Assembly (NCBI GenBank): GCA_001466705.2
Contig: LATX02000197.1
Location: 310,001 to 374,000, forward strand
Direction of reading: 5' to 3'
DNA: 64,000 nt
Source of the DNA: Moniliophthora roreri
Taxonomy: Eukaryota > Basidiomycota > Agaricomycetes > Agaricales > Marasmiaceae
Under the pieces are notes generated by a model that made no database searches, was not told the origin of the DNA, and was given only the letters and a program-made list of their open reading frames with translations. Positions 47,375-57,735 of this stretch are shown piece by piece (the stretch's first letter is position 1; each line of letters opens with the position of its first letter). Both the position numbers and the translations under genes were made by a program.

Positions 47375-48485
47375 CATAGTCTCTTGTTACTAAGACCTTC
47401 GAGCAAGAGCGAGATAGGCGTGATACTGAATGGATGATAGGCCTGCAGGCTGAAGCACTCAGTCGAAAATCTGCAGGTCGCCGTCACATGATTCTCATTG
47501 TAATCTTTGTGCTTTTGAATACCGGTCAGGTTCATTTATTCCCCTCGCCCACCATTTGCCCTGCAGTCCAAAGTCAGACCTGGGTTTATCCTACTCTTGA
47601 AGCAAAGAAATCAGTGAACGCCGGATGAGGCTAGAATTTCGAATATCATCTATTTATTACGCGGTGCGTTTACTGCACCATGGATCGTATCGTAACAGGT
47701 GTGCACATGTCTGGAGAACCAGATACGAGTTACTCCCATTGCCGCCATACTCCAAACTCAACTTCATATTCCTGGATCCTCCTCAGTAGCAGTTGCCCTA
47801 CGTAAAGCCATTGATAGTGCTGTTAGGGCTTGGGCTTGGCCTGAAAGCCGTGGTTTGGGCTCAGCCTGAGAAGGACGCGTTAACGGTTGTGGGAATGTTT
47901 TCCGGGTGGAGAACGGTACCGCTGCCGCTTGGTCACGGTGAGCGAAAACGCCTCTTGACGTGAACATGCAGACATCTCAAAGCCGGGGCTCAGGCCTGGG
48001 CTTGGGCTTCTGAAAACACGAAGCCTAACTAGGGCTGCCTCGGGCTTGAGGCCTGAGTCCCAACAGTACTAGATGTAACCGAGTCCTATCCCATTTTTAG
48101 AAGACCGTAGGATGGAGTAATGCCGAATGGAAGACGAATGTTATTAGTAAATTGTGGTGGATACAAATATGCATAGCGTTATTGACTTTTGACGAGTTCT
48201 CATGGGGGAGACCGGGGCCAGCGAGGTGTTGCGCACCGAGGTAACCCAAACCTTTACCATCAACGTCCTCTATCCTTCTTTCCCACCCACCGCCATCTTC
48301 ATTTTCTATTCCTCGTTCAGATCATTTGATTCGATAATTGTGCTTGGTACAGAGCTCCCAGATCATCGAGTGTTGAGATATCTCTCCAAATTGACTTATT
48401 ATACGGTGCGTTTCGTTCTCAGAAATCAGTTGATCAAACTATAACCCACTTATTGAAGACCTAACGCTCGTCCTCACCGTGGAGT
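47375..48485. other. Intergenic region with GGGCTTGGGC / AGGCCTG repeats
   Basis: About 1.1 kb without a supported gene. From about 47825 to 48062 the bases are built from short variants of GGGCTTGGGC, GGCTCAGCCTGA and AGGCCTGGGCTTGGGCTT, a compositional island unlike its flanks. A related AGGCCTGAGGCCTGAGGG block occurs at about 62409-62427. This may be part of an unrecognised repeat. Confidence 0.5.
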
Positions 48486-50177
48486 ATGCTCGATGAATCC
48501 GATTCTATCTGCCTTCGCTGCAGCCTTACTGCTCATTCCCGGCCTCACATCCCTGAGCCTCTCTCTGTGATAATCACTCTGTTGAACACCAACCATTCTC
48601 CGTCTAACCGCGAGGCTCTGCGAGGGAGCCTCACTTCCCTGAGGTCACATATACGTAGTGCCGTCAATGATATCTCCCAACTGGAAGGTGTCATAGACAG
48701 CCTGCGCCTGGAGCACAAGCGTTTGTGTGAAATTGAAAAGACATACCAGACTGTTTTGCACCCCATACGCGCTGTCTCAGACGAGATCCTAGCTCAGATT
48801 TTTCATAAATGCGCTGGGAACGATGGAATGGCCGACCTGTATCAAGGACATGGCCAACCACTATTCGACTACGATTCTCTGGATACCACGAAACCTCCTT
48901 GGACCTTGAGCCAAGTTTGCCAGAGGTGGCGGGCTGTAGCTCTGTCTGACTCAGCCCTCTGGTCGTATGTTGGTGTCGTTTTTCCGGATCCCGAGTTACC
49001 CTTTCAGAGGCAGGTTAAAATGGTTAACCTCCTCATGTTGCAAATGCATCGATCACAACAACGGCTACTCGCTGTATCGATACGCTCCTCCTTTCAAGTT
49101 GATGGGTTTCACCCTCTGTTAGTAGCTGTTTGCTCTCATTCTAATAGATGGGAAAACCTTCGCGTGTGGTTTGGAAAAAACTTTCCTGAATCACTCCGAT
49201 GTATGTCATCTATCGTGAAAGGAAACATCCCTCACTTGCGCAAACTCCATTTGCAGCCTGGCCGCTCCTTTGCAAAACTTTCCATTGATAGCGATGTTGT
49301 GATTGATGGCTTTCAATATGCTCCGAGTCTGCAAGACCTTGCGATATGGGGTCATACTCGCAGACTGGTCGACATCTTGCATGTACCGTGGAAGCAAATA
49401 ACCCGCTATCGTACGTGCGATTTACATCTCAAAGTGGAGCAGTCCTTTGACTACAGGGCGCTCTCCAGAATGCCCAATCTCAAAATATTCCATGAGCAGC
49501 GATCCCTCGGGGAACACATCCTACAGTCACCGCCACCCAGCCTATCATCCCTACACACACTTTCCTTTGGAATATCAGGAAATTACAGCACTCTCAGCTC
49601 ACTACTCGAGCGTCTTGTGCTCAGTAATCTACGGGACCTCCGAATTGACGCGACCGCCAAAATAGAGCATCTCCCTCAATTTCTATCTCGCTCTTCAGAA
49701 ACCCTTCGCGTGCTAAAGCTTAGGGTGAAGGAATCTGAGTCGGCGGTGGTGGTTCCCCTACTCGAATGTGTACCAGGTGTAGAGCATTTAGCAATGCGGG
49801 GAAATGCGCCGGACGCCTTGCGGACCCTCGCTGAACGAGTCCCATCGACCGGTAAACTACGGCTTTTACCTCGATTACAGAGACTTGGATTATGGATGCT
49901 TCTTGGCGCCGATGAGATTGACGAAGATTCCCTTCTTTCACTCGCGGAGAACCGTGTTAGACCTGGAGCCGAAGATGAATCTGTCACAGCGTCTCATCTC
50001 CCAAGCGAGACCGACGTTGAAGATTTCTCATATCTGCGAACTCTAGAACTTGATATTAAGTTCATTATTGGCACCGATACCTTGCAAAGTTTACGGTCGC
50101 TGGAGGCGAAGGGATTGGAGGTGAATCGCTCTGCCTGTGAATGGTTCTTCCTTTCATCTGAGGCAGAGTGGGCATAG
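48486..50177 (+). CDS. F-box / leucine-rich-repeat-like protein
   Basis: A single 563-codon exon starting MLDESDSICLRCSL. A coiled segment (VNDISQLEGVIDSLRLEHKR) leads to the F-box: HPIRAVSDEILAQIFHKC, then WTLSQVCQRWRAVALSDSAL with WSYVGVVFPD. These are the usual basidiomycete F-box signatures that would contact Skp1 in an SCF ubiquitin ligase. The rest is a degenerate Leu-rich array (LRKLHLQPG, LSSLHTLSFGIS, LRVLKLRVKE, VEHLAMRG, LRTLELDIKF) that probably binds a substrate. It ends CEWFFLSSEAEWA. Such genes are strongly amplified in Agaricomycetes. A C-terminal fragment of a second copy sits at 51940-52100. The target is unknown. Confidence 0.83.
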   Translation: MLDESDSICLRCSLTAHSRPHIPEPLSVIITLLNTNHSPSNREALRGSLTSLRSHIRSAVNDISQLEGVIDSLRLEHKRLCEIEKTYQTVLHPIRAVSDEILAQIFHKCAGNDGMADLYQGHGQPLFDYDSLDTTKPPWTLSQVCQRWRAVALSDSALWSYVGVVFPDPELPFQRQVKMVNLLMLQMHRSQQRLLAVSIRSSFQVDGFHPLLVAVCSHSNRWENLRVWFGKNFPESLRCMSSIVKGNIPHLRKLHLQPGRSFAKLSIDSDVVIDGFQYAPSLQDLAIWGHTRRLVDILHVPWKQITRYRTCDLHLKVEQSFDYRALSRMPNLKIFHEQRSLGEHILQSPPPSLSSLHTLSFGISGNYSTLSSLLERLVLSNLRDLRIDATAKIEHLPQFLSRSSETLRVLKLRVKESESAVVVPLLECVPGVEHLAMRGNAPDALRTLAERVPSTGKLRLLPRLQRLGLWMLLGADEIDEDSLLSLAENRVRPGAEDESVTASHLPSETDVEDFSYLRTLELDIKFIIGTDTLQSLRSLEAKGLEVNRSACEWFFLSSEAEWA

Positions 50178-50389
50178 GTATGTAGTCAGACGGATCTTCT
50201 GGCTGATATGTAGTGTCAGCACAATGAAATTGAATTGGCTTTGAATATTTTGATGACAGAATGACTATACACCGCAACTCTTCACAATAACATCGACATT
50301 TTGTCCCCGTCTTCCGTCTCTGAGCGGAAGGCGAACATGACTCAATATGCTACACCTCGAGTGCATTGTCCCCCAATGTCCGTGCTCTG

Positions 50390-51611
50390 CTATGAGCTTT
50401 CCAGGAAGTTTCCTTTAAATGGATAACCACGATTAATAGAGTTGGGTATACCCCCTGAGTTTGGATCCGACTGAGTATTTGGCGCGCAGACCAGGAAAAC
50501 TCTTACTAAATTGCTAGCCCCTCCCCGGATGAGATAGTTGATCATTTGTAGTGATAACGAACCGTTCGCCAAGGGTAAGGCTACCGCCATTCCTATAATC
50601 TAGATACTGTGTAAGTATACACGGCCTTAAACAACCCAAATGCAAGTGTTACCAATACGATGCAATACAGCCCTCCAAACGCCAGGGTAAGGGTGATGAC
50701 TTTTTCCGCCCGCGATCGGGTCTTGAGTGTTGCAAGATATTTCCTAGCTACTTGTCGATGCAGCCTAAAAAGTGTAGAAGTTGCAGATGGTGAAATTACA
50801 GAATTTAGGTGGAGATTAGAATAAATATTCGAACACACCATACTTTGTATCCGATAGCCACGGTAGCGGCAACATTGGTCGCACCAGATAATGCATAGGT
50901 GACACGTGCCAGAGACACACACTCCGGAATATCCATAGAATAATCTATTGATGAGAGGTGGCGTCCCATACATTCCCAAGCTGCGAAGATTGATGCAGTG
51001 GTCCCAACTAAAAGAATGCACGGAGCAAGCAGGACCTTCAGATTGCCTGACCAAAGAACCCAAGTTCGCCAAATAACGACGGAATCTCCGACCAGGATCT
51101 TAAATGTGAAATGAGTCCTGAGTACTAAGCAAGAGATTCAGATTTTGGACACTCACAGTGAGAAGGCAGAGAGCCTGCTCCATTCCAGACGGGATATACA
51201 TCCTGTCTCGGAACGTTTTCATTCCTTGCTCATCGTCGTCAATGAGAATCTGGAGGCAGAGAAGCACATTCGCGGCCTGAATTGCAACAGAGAACGTGGA
51301 TATCGCAAACATGGTTAGAACAGAGACTAAGATTCCCATTTTTGCCCTGGATCTGCCTTCCTTATTGCTATGAACATGCTCAGTTTTCAGCCAAACACTC
51401 GAACAAGTTGATCAAACCACAATATGGGTACAGCAAAACAGATAAGTATCGCATAGATACCTGGATGGTCAATCAGTGGTGGAAAACAAGTATAAAAGAC
51501 AAGGAAAAACCATAATAGAAGGCCGAGGTGATTAGAATTGCTACATTCAAGTAGACGATGGTACCAAGGCGAGATACCCAGGAAGAGTCGGGATCGACGT
51601 TGGAAGACATG
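50390..51611 (-). CDS. Seven-TM basidiomycete membrane protein, copy B
   Basis: Starts MSSNVDPDSSWVSRLGTIVY (ATG at 51611). Hydrophobic segments are YLNVAILITSAFYYG, ILVSVLTMFAISTFSVAIQ, the motif VGDSVVIWRTWVLWSG, LAPCILLVGTTASIFAAW, ALSGATNVAATVAIGYKVW and VITLTLAFGGLYCIVLVTLA. After the IGYKVW helix a basic loop (HRQVARKYLATLKTRSRAEK) follows. The C-terminal exon ends RGYPFKGNFLESS. Exon structure and motifs match copies A and C. Copy C is the closest relative, as DNA similarity extends into introns and flanks. Splice borders of the second exon (about 51360-51510) are less certain. Function unknown. Confidence 0.7.
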
Positions 51612-51659
51612 AGTATTGGTTTAACAAAGGCTGGGTTCTTATGAGGAGAATCTGCCAGG

Positions 51660-51905
51660 AGCGTGGGTTATATCATTGACATTGGATGGTATCCGTTGAT
51701 GAAGTGCCCCCCCAGATCCCATGCGGCCAATGAACGAGCAAAGGGCCAGGTTGATCCCGTTCGTTCTTCTGGATACACCGCTTTCATAGAACAACCGATA
51801 GTTGTGATAGATAAACGAAAGGAGCATCAGAGAGGCATTGCAGCTGAGATCAACTCGAAGGACGTACCAACTTGTTACCCCTGAGAGCTTTCCTTCGCAA
51901 TTCAC
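51660..51905. repeat. Duplicated upstream flank of 7-TM copy B
   Basis: Matches 54115-54345 upstream of copy C, for example GGATGGTATCC followed by GTTGATGAAGTGC here and ATTGATGATGTGC there. It shows that the promoter region was copied together with the gene. Confidence 0.65.
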
Positions 51906-51939
51906 TTCGGGCAGTTGTCGCCGCTGAAACCCTTTTGGA

Positions 51940-52100
51940 ACATCAGGAGGTTATGGGATTGCTTGAGTTTCGCACTCGGTATGTTTCTAGCATTGATATC
52001 GATACCTTGCAGAGTCCTCAATCGCTGAAGGTGAAGGGATCGCAGGTTGCCTGCGAACGGTTCTTCCTTCAGGATTTTTTTTTGGCTGATACTTAGCGTC
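51940..52100 (+). pseudogene. C-terminal remnant of a second F-box gene copy
   Basis: The bases and protein LEFRTRYVSSIDIDTLQSPQ, SLKVKGSQVACERFFLQ match the last 45 codons of the F-box gene (IIGTDTLQSLRSLEAKGLEV, NRSACEWFFLSS), and the 3' flank GGCTGATA...AGTGTCAGCAC is also similar. The N-terminal F-box and most LRRs are gone. It lies in the same relation to 7-TM copy C as the intact F-box gene does to copy B. Confidence 0.8.
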
Positions 52101-52836
52101 GGCGTCACGAAATCAGATCGGATTCGAGTACCTTGATATCGTACGGCGACTGTGATTTGTACGAACAAGTCAAATTTACTGTAATGGTAGTTTGGGACCA
52201 AGCATGTATCGACCTTGTGGATCGGTGTTCCAAATTGATCAATTTCCACAGAGGGAGCAGTTATGTAGGATGAGATGAGGGGTCTATTGACGGGGTATTT
52301 CCGGTTGGCCAAGTTGCATGGAACTAGGAGGACAACTGAGGAGAAACTCGAGTGTTTAGGAGGAAAACCTGACACGCACCTTTGTTGCTGACAGAACATC
52401 ATCAGGACGAAGGAATGCAAAGCGAAGACTCAGACACAACCCCTCCAAGTCGAACCGCGTACAGTGATTCCCGACCCCCCGCATAGGAGTATTCCAGAAT
52501 TCACGCCCGTTCTTCCGAGTATGCTGGGACTATCCCCGATCTCATTCTATGGGCTTGAAAAAGGATCCAACGACATATGAGGCCAATGAGAATATCACCC
52601 AAGATGGCGGGTATCTGAAAGATGTAAGTACCACAGTTTCGATAAATCTACAGAGAGGTTATGAAAGTATTTCAGATTCTGCAATGTTTCTTTTGGATTT
52701 TTAGAAATTTACTTGAATTTTAAATTACACGACAAGAGAAGCTTAAGTGCCTAGTAACGTGTCTCCCATCTTCAATCTCTACATACTCGTGGAAGCGGAT
52801 GATGGATGTGGCTCGATATGATGCTTGTCAGGCACA
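52101..52836. other. Spacer within the F-box/7-TM duplication
   Basis: Low-identity copy of the 50180-50390 spacer plus about 500 bp of unrelated sequence. A 172-codon minus-strand frame across 51902-52420 is the antisense shadow of the F-box remnant and is not called. Confidence 0.4.
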
Positions 52837-54059
52837 TTACTCTCCGAGATTCGTGCCTCGGTATGAGTTTCCCAGAAAGATTTCTTCAAATGTATAATCA
52901 CGATCAATAAGGTTGGGTATATCCCCTAGGTACGGGTTCACTTCAGTATGGGGCGAGGTGCAAATGGGCGAGGTACTTGCCACAACTTGCCTGGACGCGC
53001 CTCGGATGGAAAAGCTGACGAAATGCAGCGGTGATGAAGCCTTGCCTGATGGGGCGGCTACCGCCAAGCCTAAAATCTGGATATGTCTGAGCGTGTACAT
53101 ATCGAAATAGCTAAAATGCAAGTGTCACCCATATGAAGCAATAAATCCCTCCTAGGGCCAGAACCAGACTAATAATCATTTCTGCCTGGGATCGGGTCTC
53201 AAGGTATTTCCTGGTCACCGTTCGGTGGAGCCTAAATGAGTGTAGGAGTCGTTGAGGTACGGTAAAAGATTCAAACATACTTACCATACTTTATATCCGA
53301 TGGCCACAGTAGCGGCGACATTCGTTGCCGCAGACAGTGCATAGGTAGCACGGTCTAGCGACACACACTCTGGGATATCCATCGAAAGGTCCATCGATGA
53401 GAGGTGGCTTCCTTTACATACCCAAACTGCGAATGTCGAAGCGAATGTCCCAAGGAGTAGAGTGCATGGAATGAATACGATTTTTAAGTCGCCTGACCAA
53501 AGAACCCATGTTCGCCAGATAACGACGGAGTCCCCAATCAAGATCTGGTGCGTGAAATGAGCCGCACTAAAGGGTTTGCCAAGAAATTTTGGGTACTCAC
53601 GGTCAAGAAGCAGAGAACCTGCTCCACCCCAGATGGGATATACATCTTGTCCCTGAACATTCCCAACCCTTCCTCGTTGCCATCGATGAAAACCTGAACG
53701 CTGAGAAGCACATTCGTGGCCTGAATAGCGGCGGAAAACGTGGATATCGCAAACATAGTGAGGATAGCGATTAAGATTGTTATTTTTGCCCTAGAGTTGC
53801 CTTCCTTATTGCTAGCAATGTGCTCAGTTTTTTCAGCTAAACGCCCGAACATATCGACTATACCACAATATGGGTACAGCAAAACAGACAAGTATCGCGT
53901 AGATACCTGGATAGTCTCGATCAGCGACGATGGACATGCAGTAAAGACGAAGAAGGAACCATAGTAGAAGGTTGAGGTAATCAGAAATGCTACATTCAGG
54001 TAGACGACGGTACCAAGGCGAGATACCCAGGAAGTGTCAGGATCGACATTGGAAAACAT
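52837..54059 (-). CDS. Seven-TM basidiomycete membrane protein, copy C
   Basis: Starts MFSNVDPDTSWVSRLGTVVY (ATG at 54059). Segments are YLNVAFLITSTFYYG, TRYLSVLLYPYCGIVDMFG, ITILIAILTMFAISTFSAAI, IGDSVVIWRTWVLWSG, FIPCTLLLGTFASTFAVW and ALSAATNVAATVAIGYKVW. A final segment lies near 53110-53220, and a tail including SIRGASRQVVASTS follows. Identity with copy B is high along exons and introns. The C-terminal exon (53121-52837) has diverged most, and the last helix is hard to delimit, so this copy may be partly eroded at its 3' end. Confidence 0.62.
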
Positions 54060-55236
54060 AAGACTTGGTTCTGCAAAGACTGCGCTCCAATTGTCATAGA
54101 AATCAGGTAACGTCGGGACCGTGGGTCACATCACTGACAATGGATGGTATCCATTGATGATGTGCTCCCTGACAGAACTCCTGTGTATAAACATCAGCGG
54201 TCGACAGACTGATCCCATCCCTGCTCCTGAACACATCGTTCTGAGACCACAGGTAATCATGATAGAGTGAATTCAGACTGACGCTTATCAAAGAGGTATT
54301 ATAGCTGCGATCAACCTGGAAGACGTACCAGTTACGATGCACTTCTCCCGAATGTAAAGAGGGCCAGGTTCAACCGGCAGGCATCTATCGACTCGAACTC
54401 CCAATCCCGTCTAGCAGTCTCGAGAATCCCAGGTAGCATCTGTAATATATATTGGTAGTACAAAACGACAACGCGTTACATTAAGGTCATCTATAATCAT
54501 GTTCTGCTACATTTCTGAGAAGGCTATGTCCATCACGTCCTGAGCCGTCCTGATTCCTACACAGATCCGCTTTTCTCCCGTTGTGTCACCCCTGTTATAG
54601 CTTGGTGACATAGGAGTACAGCTATGTAGGCGGCTTTTGTCGAGGGGACATGTGCTGTGCCCGTGATACAAGGTATGGGTGTCTAGCCCAGGAACGGCAA
54701 GTGAAAGAGGGAAAGGTCCAATGGACAGATTAGAATGTCGGATTATGAGTGACATCGATAAGGGTTCAAGGTTGTGTTTGACCAGAATTTGGCAACTGGC
54801 AAGCAGGAGCGCGACGAGCGAACGTTGTGGCCTGTGCATATGTTAGTCAACTAGAACGGCTTAGGAAGAATTTTAACAAAAACGCACCGATACGAATGCC
54901 CAACTTGACCCGCCCAACCACCCAAGGTATTCGTATGCCTGTTACACGTCGACAGGACTCCTGCTTGCTATGTCGAGGATTGAAGGGGTTATGGAACGAC
55001 GAAGAAGGTATGACACAAGAAGATGGGAATAAAAGGCAATAGGGGTGGATGAAAGAGCAAAAAATACATAAAGACGATGATGGGCCTAGAGCATTACATT
55101 ACGCCACCCGGAGATAACAGAAAGAGAGGATGAAGAGAAAGCAACGAAAGACGTCAATTATCCAACCCAACCCAAGAACAAACAATTCCAATCCACTTCC
55201 GATTTAATGTACGACCTTCCAATATCGCCAAGGATG
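54060..55236. other. Intergenic region upstream of 7-TM copy C
   Basis: 54115-54345 is the duplicated upstream flank described for copy B. Further on, two overlapping frames (54507-54839 minus, 54827-55042 plus) have no recognisable motifs. No tRNA or other RNA gene supported. Confidence 0.4.
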
Positions 55237-56624
55237 TCATAGTATTCCACTGTCTTTCAGGGCGTTTTGTAGAATTGTTTCTTTCACAGCCGCAAAGACG
55301 AGTCGAATGTTAGTTGTATCGGTGGCTTGCGTCAAGCTGAGAGCGTGGTCAATCAGAACACCACCCAATCGCAGAGAATAACGCAAGACTTACTGAGGAT
55401 AAACGCTTAACCGCGCTCTGTTCGTCTGCATGAACTTCCACAGGATGTATTTAGCAGCCTTGTTGATGTCACTGCCGCCAGTGTACTCGGAGAAATAGCG
55501 CTCAAGTGGTACCTGTGGACCTTCCGCATGAGGATGTATATATATTCAGATACTGGACATATATACCTTTGGTAGCTTCTTCTTGAAAACGTCGATCTTA
55601 TTCAAGAACAGTATTATGGAAGTCCGGAGGAACCATCGAGAATTTATTATACTCTCAAATAGTATGAGAGATTCCTGCATGCGATTCTAGGACGTTGCGG
55701 CATGAGTAAGGGCATGAGTATAATGACCTAATGGCACATACCTGGTTCTTCTCTTCCAGTAGTACTTGGTCGTACTCGCTTAACGCTGTGCAGAAGATGA
55801 TGCTTGTTACGCTTTCAAAGCAATGTATCCATTTTCTGCGTTCTGATCTTTGACCTCCGACGTCGAACATGTGTATTCTGATGACAGATTGATGAGTTGG
55901 TTGTGGTTTTGCGGGTTGCAAGGCTACGCACGATAATTGACCCATTGAGAATCGTGTCTCTGTTATTCCTGTGCTCTTTTGGCGTGCTCTGAGAACATCC
56001 GTTTCTGTCGGGACATAATCGGGAGAGCCTATCCGCAATACCTCCGAGAAAAAGCTGCGATGATGATGAGCACTCTGATCTCCACCAAGGTCAAGAAGGT
56101 CGCTCACTATGATGCGCTATCCATGAGATAAAAGTCGCTTCCATGCTCGTCCATTATCTTTGGAATAACTGGATCCTGCCAAAACTGATTTATGGCGTCG
56201 GCTATCTCTGGACTCAGAACAAACGCCGTGCTTTCATCAAGCCTGTAGTCCATAATCTTGTCGGCCAATACTCGATTACTGTATATTGAGCAGTCGACGC
56301 CGATTTTGCGCATGGCGAGAATGATAGCGTGGGCAGAATCCAGGACATTCCTAAATACGATAGAACGGTACGAGACGCGCTCGCTCTCTGGGAAGCCGTC
56401 TTTGTGAATGATTCGCATCTGCTTGACAATGGTGGATTTCCCGGATTCCCCAGAGCCTGAGAAAAAGGCTCAATGAAAGAAGGAAGGTGGTGTTGTCGTG
56501 GCGCACCTAGCAGCAGGATCTTGCATTCTCGTTTGAACCGCTTCGAGTCATCCTCTATCTGCTTGTCTATAGCATCACTTCGTTCTTTATCCTCCTTCCC
56601 CGGTTGCGAGACACAGTTGCCCAT
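55237..56624 (-). CDS. Heterotrimeric G-protein alpha subunit
   Basis: A plasma-membrane GTPase that couples receptors to effectors. It starts [20 protein letters not shown]: Gly2 for myristoylation, Cys4 for palmitoylation. G1 is [12 protein letters not shown], assembled across intron 1 (about 56453-56507). A helical domain follows ([18 protein letters not shown]). The [23 protein letters not shown] junction crosses an intron. G2 is [15 protein letters not shown]3 [20 protein letters not shown]4 [14 protein letters not shown] and G5 [14 protein letters not shown]. The C-terminus is [10 protein letters not shown] with TGA at 55239-55237. G5 has TQAT where most G-alpha proteins have TCAT, and the position four from the end is Ser, not the toxin-modified Cys. 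All catalytic residues are present. A paralog in inverted orientation starts at 63786. Confidence 0.92.
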
Positions 56625-57735
56625 TTCTTTCCTTCCCTGGTGCCTTCAAACTGTTCCCCGTTGCCCTTCCCGCTGTTGACGACGAGGTTGATGCCGATGA
56701 GTGAGGTGCTGGTATATATATATTGGTGGTGGTATCGCCTAGTGAAGAGGGGGAGACTGAGATCCCAAGGGGTAGAAAGGTATGAAAGGGAAAAAAAAAA
56801 AAGAAGAAAGACGTCAGTGGGAATCAATGGGAAAGAAGTAACATTTAGCGACAAAGCTTTCCAAGATGGGGCGGAAGCGTCCTGTCACGTTCCTCACCTG
56901 TCAACCGAGAAAAGCTGTGGCAACTAATTCTTGTTTGGTCTCCTCCATTCATCTCCTGTCACCATTCAATCGGCAGTCGACTTATCCTACTACCTTCCTC
57001 ATACTTCTTGAAGGACGCTGGATATTTTTATATTTTACATAGATTTTGTGTGTCTACTACAGAAGGGTGGACTAACAGTTGGCCCTCTCACGCTTCCGGC
57101 AACTCGGTAAAATTCAAGAGGCGGCAACATCACCTGTCGCCTTGGAGAATCTGAATACAAAGGGTTGAAGTAGGGGTCAGCGAGAACTCTGAGCAATTGC
57201 GCCGTAAGTAGCTAAGCCGCTTAGGCGCTCAGTTTTTTTTTGGATTGGACATGTTTGATGACGGTGACAGTACATTGTAATGTAGGGTAGTTGAAACGAC
57301 ATTACGGTTTTGTGGCTACGCCGGTTTCCGTTGACCAAGCAATGTAGATCTCGCACCTTCTCGCACCATCCGTTTAGACTCTGTCGCTACAAGTAAAGCG
57401 TTCAGCACTCAGTGCTCACCGTTCAAGCCAATGTTCGGGTCCCCCCTGTGACTGCTCGTCCTCCTCGGTTCAAGTACTATGAGTTCTGACACCTCCATAC
57501 AGACTGCATGCAGTTATGCCAGTTTATAACCGAGGATCTTCGGTCATCCAAACTCTAAAAAGCTTGCTTGAAAGTTACAAGGGTGAGTTTATTCGAATCC
57601 AGCAGGGTCTGCCAACCGAGCAGTTGCCTATTTCGGTGCAAATCCTTGTTGTGAACACTCAATGCACTCCATAAATACTCCAGACTTCTCCCTCTAGGAA
57701 GATCCGCGACACTGGTACTTTTGAGCGCTCTGGCC
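56625..57735. other. Promoter/leader of the G-alpha gene and spacer
   Basis: 56625-56760 is homologous, in inverted orientation, to 63650-63785 upstream of the second G-alpha gene; the shared block includes GTCAACAGCGGGAAG on the gene strand. The rest to 57735 has no recognised gene. There is an A-run at about 56790 and a T-run at about 57231. Confidence 0.55.

Noticed and set aside
51902..52420. 172-codon minus-strand frame
   Set aside because: Its first half is unrelated spacer and its second half is antisense to the F-box remnant; no domain features.
54375..54440. Possible minus-strand tRNA (GGGAGTTCGAGTCG)
   Set aside because: T-loop-like bases only; acceptor stem, D-arm and anticodon arm do not pair.
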